From UBA8437 sp003445035 (GTDB taxonomy: Bacteria; Planctomycetota; Planctomycetia; Planctomycetales; Planctomycetaceae): 8,592 nucleotides of DNA. The first letter of the stretch is position 1, and every line of letters begins with the position of its first letter. The notes beneath the pieces are model-generated. The model saw only the letters and a list, made by a program, of their open reading frames with translations. It was not told the origin of the DNA and searched no databases. The stretch lies in NCBI GenBank assembly GCA_937901285.1, contig CALCHI010000264.1, positions 1 through 8,592 of the forward strand, given 5' to 3'. The translations under genes and the position numbers were made by a program. Below are positions 5,200-8,592 of the stretch, in pieces.

Positions 5200-6510
5200 A
5201 TGACCGGGCTGTTCGAACAGGCCGAGACGGCCAACCTGGACCGGGCGCGACCACTGGCGGCCCGCATGCGGCCGAGGAACCTCGACGAGTTCGTCGGGCA
5301 ACAGCACTTCCTGGGCCCCGGCCAGCTGCTTCGCCGCATCCTCGACGCCGATCGACTCAGTTCGGCCATCTTCTACGGCCCTCCCGGAACGGGGAAGACG
5401 TCCCTGGCCGAACTGATTGCCGGGCAGACCGAGTGTGTTTTCGAACGTCTCAACGCCGCCGCCGCCGGGGTCAAGGAACTGAGAGAGCTGCTCGAGTCGG
5501 CTCGAGACCGACTGGCGACCGGCGAACGACGGACGCTGTTGTTCGTCGACGAACTGCACCACTTCAACCGCACGCAACAGGACGTGCTGCTGCCGGATGT
5601 CGAGAGCGGGGTGGTCCGGCTGATCGGGGCCACCACCGCCAACCCCTTCTTCTCGCTTGTCTCGCCTTTGGTCTCGCGCAGCCAGATCTTCGAGTTCCAG
5701 CCGCTGCAGCCCGACGACATCCGCGCACTGCTGCAGCGGGCCCTGGCCGACACCGAGCTGGGCCTGGGCCGATTCGAGGTGTCGGCCAGCGACGAGGCGT
5801 TGGCGTTCCTGTCCCAGGTGGCCGACGGCGACGCACGACGGGCTCTCAACGCACTGGAGATCGGGGTGCTCTCGATCGCCGCCGGCACCAGCAAGGTGCT
5901 CGAACTCGACGTCGCCGAGGAATCGGTGCAGAAGAAAGCGGTTCGCTACGACGACGACTCCCACTACGACGCGGCCAGTGCTTTGATCAAGAGCCTGCGA
6001 GGCAGCGACCCCGACGCGGCGATGTACTGGCTGGCCAGGATGCTCGAGGCGGGCGAGGACCCCCGGTTCCTGGCCCGGCGACTGGTGATCCTGGCGGCCG
6101 AGGACATCGGCAACGCCGACCCGCAGGCGCTGGTGCTGGCCAACGCGGCCGCCCAGGCCACCGAACGGGTGGGGATGCCCGAGTGCCGCATCATCCTGGC
6201 CCAGGCCACCAGCTACCTCGCACTGGCCCCCAAGTCCAATGCCTCCTACCTCGCCATCGACCGGGCGATCGAGGACGTCCGCACCAAGGCGGTGCTGCCG
6301 GTGCCACGACACCTCCAGGATTCGCACTACCCCGGTGCCGAGAAGCTCGGGCACGGACAGAATTACGCCTACGCCCATGACGGCGAAGACGGCTGGGTCG
6401 ACCAGGACTATCTCGGCGTCGACCGGACCTACTACGAACCGACCGACCGAGGGCACGAGGCCGTGATGAGGCAGCGGCTCGAGGAACTGAAGAAGCGGAA
6501 GAGCCAGTGA
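5200..6510 (+). CDS. rarA: Replication-associated recombination protein A (AAA+ ATPase)
   Basis: RarA (MgsA) is a hexameric or tetrameric AAA+ ATPase related to clamp-loader subunits. It acts at stalled replication forks and interacts with SSB. The 436-residue length is typical. The protein starts MTGLFEQAETANLDRARPLA, close to family N termini, which fixes the start although the ribosome-binding site is poor. Motifs: GQQHFLGPGQLL (34-44); Walker A GPPGTGKT (60-67); Walker B LLFVDELHHF (113-122); sensor 1 IGATTANPFF (142-151); arginine finger region LVSR (157-160); sensor 2 GDARRALN (210-217). The C-terminal tetramerisation domain includes AEDIGNADPQAL (300-311) and YPGAEKLGHGQNY (377-389). 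His replaces the usual Arg after DE(I/L)H, and Ala replaces the usual Glu in the sensor 1 motif. It faces the radical SAM gene convergently, 28 nt away. Confidence 0.95.
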   Translation: MTGLFEQAETANLDRARPLAARMRPRNLDEFVGQQHFLGPGQLLRRILDADRLSSAIFYGPPGTGKTSLAELIAGQTECVFERLNAAAAGVKELRELLESARDRLATGERRTLLFVDELHHFNRTQQDVLLPDVESGVVRLIGATTANPFFSLVSPLVSRSQIFEFQPLQPDDIRALLQRALADTELGLGRFEVSASDEALAFLSQVADGDARRALNALEIGVLSIAAGTSKVLELDVAEESVQKKAVRYDDDSHYDAASALIKSLRGSDPDAAMYWLARMLEAGEDPRFLARRLVILAAEDIGNADPQALVLANAAAQATERVGMPECRIILAQATSYLALAPKSNASYLAIDRAIEDVRTKAVLPVPRHLQDSHYPGAEKLGHGQNYAYAHDGEDGWVDQDYLGVDRTYYEPTDRGHEAVMRQRLEELKKRKSQ

Positions 6511-6538
6511 CCGGGTCGGGCTTTCCCGTCGGCGGGAC

Positions 6539-7396
6539 CTATCCCCCGAACACGTCGGTCGCCAGCCCGCACCGCGACTGAACCCGCAAGGCGATCTCCC
6601 GCAGTTCCCGGTCCTCGAGTGCCGTCACGAAACTTTCCGCCGGTGGCCGCGCCACGGTGTAGACCTGCACCAGTTTCAGTTGTCCGCCTGTGGAGGTGAT
6701 CTCGCACAGCCGGTCGCAGAACGCCTCGATCTCCGACTCCGGCGGAGCCTCTCCCTGGACCCGCATGAACAGGCCCTGGATCACCAGCGGCCAACGTCTC
6801 GCGGCCGAGGCGATGTTCTCCAGCACCCGCTCAAACGGCACCACCGTCCGCTCGATCAGGCGGAAGTACTCTTCGGTCCCCGCCTCGAGCTTCGCCCAGA
6901 TCTCGCCGTTGTGGGCGTCAAGCGTCTCGAGTCCCCGCTCGACCGCCGGACGATGGAACATGCTCGCGTTGGTGATCAGAACCAGTTTCGGATCCTGGCC
7001 CCCACGCCGGGCCTTCACCTCCGCCACCCGCTGGACGATCTCGTCGAAGTTCCGGTAGGTCGTCGGTTCGCCGTCACCCGAAAAAGCGATGTCATTGAGC
7101 CGCCGCAGGCCGACGGGAACGGCCGAGAAGGCCGGATCCTCCCACAGCGAACCGTCGGCCACCTGGACCAGCAGGGCATCGAGTTCGTCGAGAACCGCAT
7201 CGAGTTCGACGAACCGGGTCTCGGCCTGGCTCGTCCGATCGACCTGGCAGTAGATGCAGTCGAAGTTGCAGATCTTGTCGGGATTGAGATTGATCCCGAC
7301 GGACAGTCCGTGGCTGCGACGCGACAGAACGGGATAGACGAACCGGTTGTCGTGGAACGTCCGTGGATGATGGCGGTGTTGTTGCAGCGCGGTCAT
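6539..7396 (-). CDS. Radical SAM protein, COG0731-like
   Basis: This 285-residue protein carries the radical SAM cluster motif CNFDCIYC (C43, C47, C50), which holds a 4Fe-4S cluster and S-adenosylmethionine. The glycine-rich strand FSGDGEPT (105-112) follows, then LVLITNAS (138-145) and IWAKLEAGTEEYF (166-178). The pattern NLNPDKICNFDCIYCQVDR resembles the COG0731 group. In archaea and eukaryotes its best-known member (TYW1) makes the wyosine base of tRNA(Phe); most bacterial members have no known substrate. No B12-binding or SPASM domain is visible. The ATG lies 15 nt after the ilvC stop, with GGGGCGGA upstream, so co-transcription with ilvC is likely. A link to branched-chain amino acid synthesis is not shown by sequence alone. 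Confidence 0.85.
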   Translation of the reverse strand: MTALQQHRHHPRTFHDNRFVYPVLSRRSHGLSVGINLNPDKICNFDCIYCQVDRTSQAETRFVELDAVLDELDALLVQVADGSLWEDPAFSAVPVGLRRLNDIAFSGDGEPTTYRNFDEIVQRVAEVKARRGGQDPKLVLITNASMFHRPAVERGLETLDAHNGEIWAKLEAGTEEYFRLIERTVVPFERVLENIASAARRWPLVIQGLFMRVQGEAPPESEIEAFCDRLCEITSTGGQLKLVQVYTVARPPAESFVTALEDRELREIALRVQSRCGLATDVFGG

Positions 7397-7411
7397 CGGC
7401 CGGTTCCGCCC

Positions 7412-8416
7412 CTAGACTTCCTTCGAGTCGATCCAGGTCATCATCCGCCGCAATTCCAGCCCCACCTGCTCGATCGGGTGGTTGCGATCGTTGCGTCGCT
7501 TGGCCTGGAAAGTCGGCTGGTTGGCCTTGTTCTCGAGCATCCATTCCAGTGCGAATTGGCCGTCCTGGATCTCCTTGAGAATTCGCTTCATCTCGGCACG
7601 CGTTTCGTCGGTGACGATCCGGGGTCCGCGGGTGTAGTCCCCGTACTCGGCGGTGTTCGACACGCTGTACCGCATGTAGTTGAGCCCGCCCTGGTAGAAC
7701 AGGTCGACGATCAACTTCAACTCGTGCATGCACTCGAAGTACGCCATCTCGGGCTGGTACCCCGCATCGACCAGCGTGTCGTAGGCGGCCTTGACCAGGG
7801 CACTGACTCCCCCGCAAAGCACCACCTGTTCACCGAACAGGTCGGTCTCGGTCTCCTCGGCAAATGTCGTCTCGATCACGCCACCGCGAGTGCCGCCGAT
7901 GCCCTTGGCGTAGGCCAGCGACAGTTGACGGGACTCGTCCGACGCACCGGGCAACAGGGCGATCAGCGAGGGAACGCCACCGCCCTTTTCGTACTCGATC
8001 CGGACCAGGTGTCCCGGTCCCTTGGGGGCCACCAGCGCCGCATCGACGCCTTCTGGCGGCACCACCTGCCCGAAGTGAATGTTGAATCCGTGAGAGCACA
8101 ACAACACGTTGCCGGTCTCGAGATTCGGCCGGATCTGTTCGCGGAAGACATCACCCTGCACCTCGTCGGGCAGCAGGATGTTGACCAGGTCACCCGCCCG
8201 GGTCGCGTCTTCGATCGACATTGGCTCGAAGCCGTGTGCGACGGCCAGGTCGTAATTCGCACTGCCGGGCCGCTGCCCGACGACGACATTGAGTCCGCTA
8301 TCGCGGAGGTTCTGTGCCTGGGCGTGCCCCTGGCTGCCATAGCCGAGAATGGCAATCGTCTTGTCCTTCAGCAGCGACAGGTCCGCATCGTCGTCGTAGT
8401 AGATCTTGGCAGCCAT
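7412..8416 (-). CDS. ilvC: Ketol-acid reductoisomerase, class I
   Basis: IlvC performs the second step of valine, leucine and isoleucine synthesis: an Mg2+-dependent alkyl shift followed by NAD(P)H reduction of acetolactate or acetohydroxybutyrate. The 334 residues match class I. The Rossmann fold has GYGSQGHAQ (25-33), a cofactor loop VGQRPGSANYD (46-56), and CSHGFNIHF (107-115). The metal ligands are in TDLFGEQ (D192, E196) and FECMHEL (E228, E232). The substrate serine lies in YSVSNTAEYGDY (250-261). In the loop, Asn takes the place of the second phosphate-binding Ser common in NADPH enzymes. No clear ribosome-binding site precedes the ATG. The gene follows the end of another minus-strand gene by 97 nt and leads into the radical SAM gene. 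Confidence 0.98.
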   Translation of the reverse strand: MAAKIYYDDDADLSLLKDKTIAILGYGSQGHAQAQNLRDSGLNVVVGQRPGSANYDLAVAHGFEPMSIEDATRAGDLVNILLPDEVQGDVFREQIRPNLETGNVLLCSHGFNIHFGQVVPPEGVDAALVAPKGPGHLVRIEYEKGGGVPSLIALLPGASDESRQLSLAYAKGIGGTRGGVIETTFAEETETDLFGEQVVLCGGVSALVKAAYDTLVDAGYQPEMAYFECMHELKLIVDLFYQGGLNYMRYSVSNTAEYGDYTRGPRIVTDETRAEMKRILKEIQDGQFALEWMLENKANQPTFQAKRRNDRNHPIEQVGLELRRMMTWIDSKEV

Positions 8417-8480
8417 GAGTTGTTGTCTCGTTTGTGGGGGAATCTCAGTTGGGTCATTTCTACGCTGTTTGGTGGCATCG

Positions 8481-8502
8481 GGCGGGTCCCGGAACTCCCG
8501 CC
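8481..8502 (-). promoter_or_regulatory. Hairpin in the spacer upstream of ilvC
   Basis: GGCGGG (8481-8486) pairs with CCCGCC (8497-8502) around a 10-nt loop, in the 97-nt gap between the upstream stop codon and ilvC. There is no U-run after it on the minus strand. It could separate or process the two messages; the role is unknown. Confidence 0.35.
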
Positions 8503-8513
8503 ACGGGGTCGCC

Positions 8514-8592
8514 TCACCCGGATGACTCGTCCGTTTCCTCGTCCGTTTCCTCGTCCGTTTCCTCGTCCGTTTCCTCGTCCGTTTCCTCGTCC
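8514..8592 (-). CDS. 3' end of an unidentified gene with an (ETDE)n acidic tail
   Basis: Read on the minus strand, the frame entering from the right edge encodes Asp-Glu, then five copies of Glu-Thr-Asp-Glu, then Ser-Ser-Gly and a TGA stop (8514-8516). The reading frame is supported by the 12-bp repeat unit (four codons), the stop directly after the repeat, and the position just before ilvC on the same strand. Only 25 codons are visible, so the protein cannot be identified from sequence. Acetolactate synthase small subunit (ilvN) is a reasonable guess from common ilvB-ilvN-ilvC order, but a repetitive acidic tail is not typical of IlvN. The alternative is that the repeat is non-coding. The gene extends beyond the window. 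Confidence 0.5.
   Translation of the reverse strand, partial: DEETDEETDEETDEETDEETDESSG
8526..8592. repeat. 12-bp tandem repeat (minisatellite), at least 5.6 copies
   Basis: The unit CTCGTCCGTTTC (plus strand) is repeated five times without a mismatch from 8526 to 8585 and runs on (7 more bases) into the window edge. On the minus strand the unit is GAAACGGACGAG, coding for E-T-D-E. Copy-number change by slippage would keep the frame. The window ending inside the repeat suggests either an assembly break or an arbitrary cut; the true copy number is unknown. Confidence 0.95.

Noticed and set aside
5068..6456. 462-codon minus-strand open frame opposite rarA
   Set aside because: It is longer than rarA but mirrors it codon for codon in composition; rarA has all AAA+ motifs and this frame has none.
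6511..6538. Bidirectional terminator between rarA and the radical SAM gene
   Set aside because: Only 4-bp stems (CGGG-CTTT-CCCG or CCCG-TCGG-CGGG) are present and there is no T-run on either side; too weak to annotate.
8526..8592. The 12-bp repeat as a CRISPR array
   Set aside because: Units are directly adjacent with no spacers and are far shorter than CRISPR repeats.

Overview
The window reads as a GC-rich chromosomal housekeeping region. It is most likely from a member of the Planctomycetota, possibly an uncultured one. The support is the F0 gene set (AtpB, AtpE and AtpF with long or signal-peptide-bearing N termini), a DUF4912 protein fused to a Rho_N/SAP-like domain, and the G-Q-R-P-G-S-A-N-Y-D loop of IlvC. 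The phylum call is an inference from protein character, because no marker gene is present.

Layout, left to right. (1) Positions 1-3549, minus strand: the front half of an F-type ATP synthase operon, transcribed right to left as atpZ-like, atpI-like, atpB (a), atpE (c), atpF (b), atpH (delta) and the first 35 codons of atpA (alpha). A good sigma70-type promoter (TTGACA, 17 nt, TAGACT) lies at 3592-3620, just before atpZ. The first three genes are joined by TGATG stop/start overlaps. atpE is flanked on both sides by spacers that hold strong hairpins, which fits the need to make subunit c in excess. (2) Positions 3550-3900: a divergent intergenic region with the atp promoter and a hairpin-rich leader for the next gene. 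(3) Positions 3901-4845, plus: a DUF4912 protein with an N-terminal SAP/Rho_N-like domain. (4) Positions 4846-5199: 354 bases without a gene, unusually rich in perfect inverted repeats. These include a cUUCGg tetraloop hairpin, a G-quadruplex motif and a 76-nt multibranched fold. This is the best candidate in the window for an undescribed structured RNA or rarA leader. (5) Positions 5200-6510, plus: rarA (mgsA), a AAA+ ATPase acting at stalled replication forks. (6) Positions 6539-8416, minus: ilvC (ketol-acid reductoisomerase), followed after 15 nt by a COG0731-like radical SAM gene. (7) Positions 8514-8592, minus: the 3' end of another gene whose tail is a 12-bp tandem repeat coding for (ETDE)n. 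It sits just upstream of ilvC, where ilvN often lies.

Most of the window is ordinary core metabolism (energy coupling, fork maintenance, branched-chain amino acid synthesis). I see no mobile element, CRISPR array, rRNA or tRNA gene. The unusual signals are RNA-level structures in the spacers, the acidic coding minisatellite at the right edge, and His/Asp-rich inserts in the a and b subunits.
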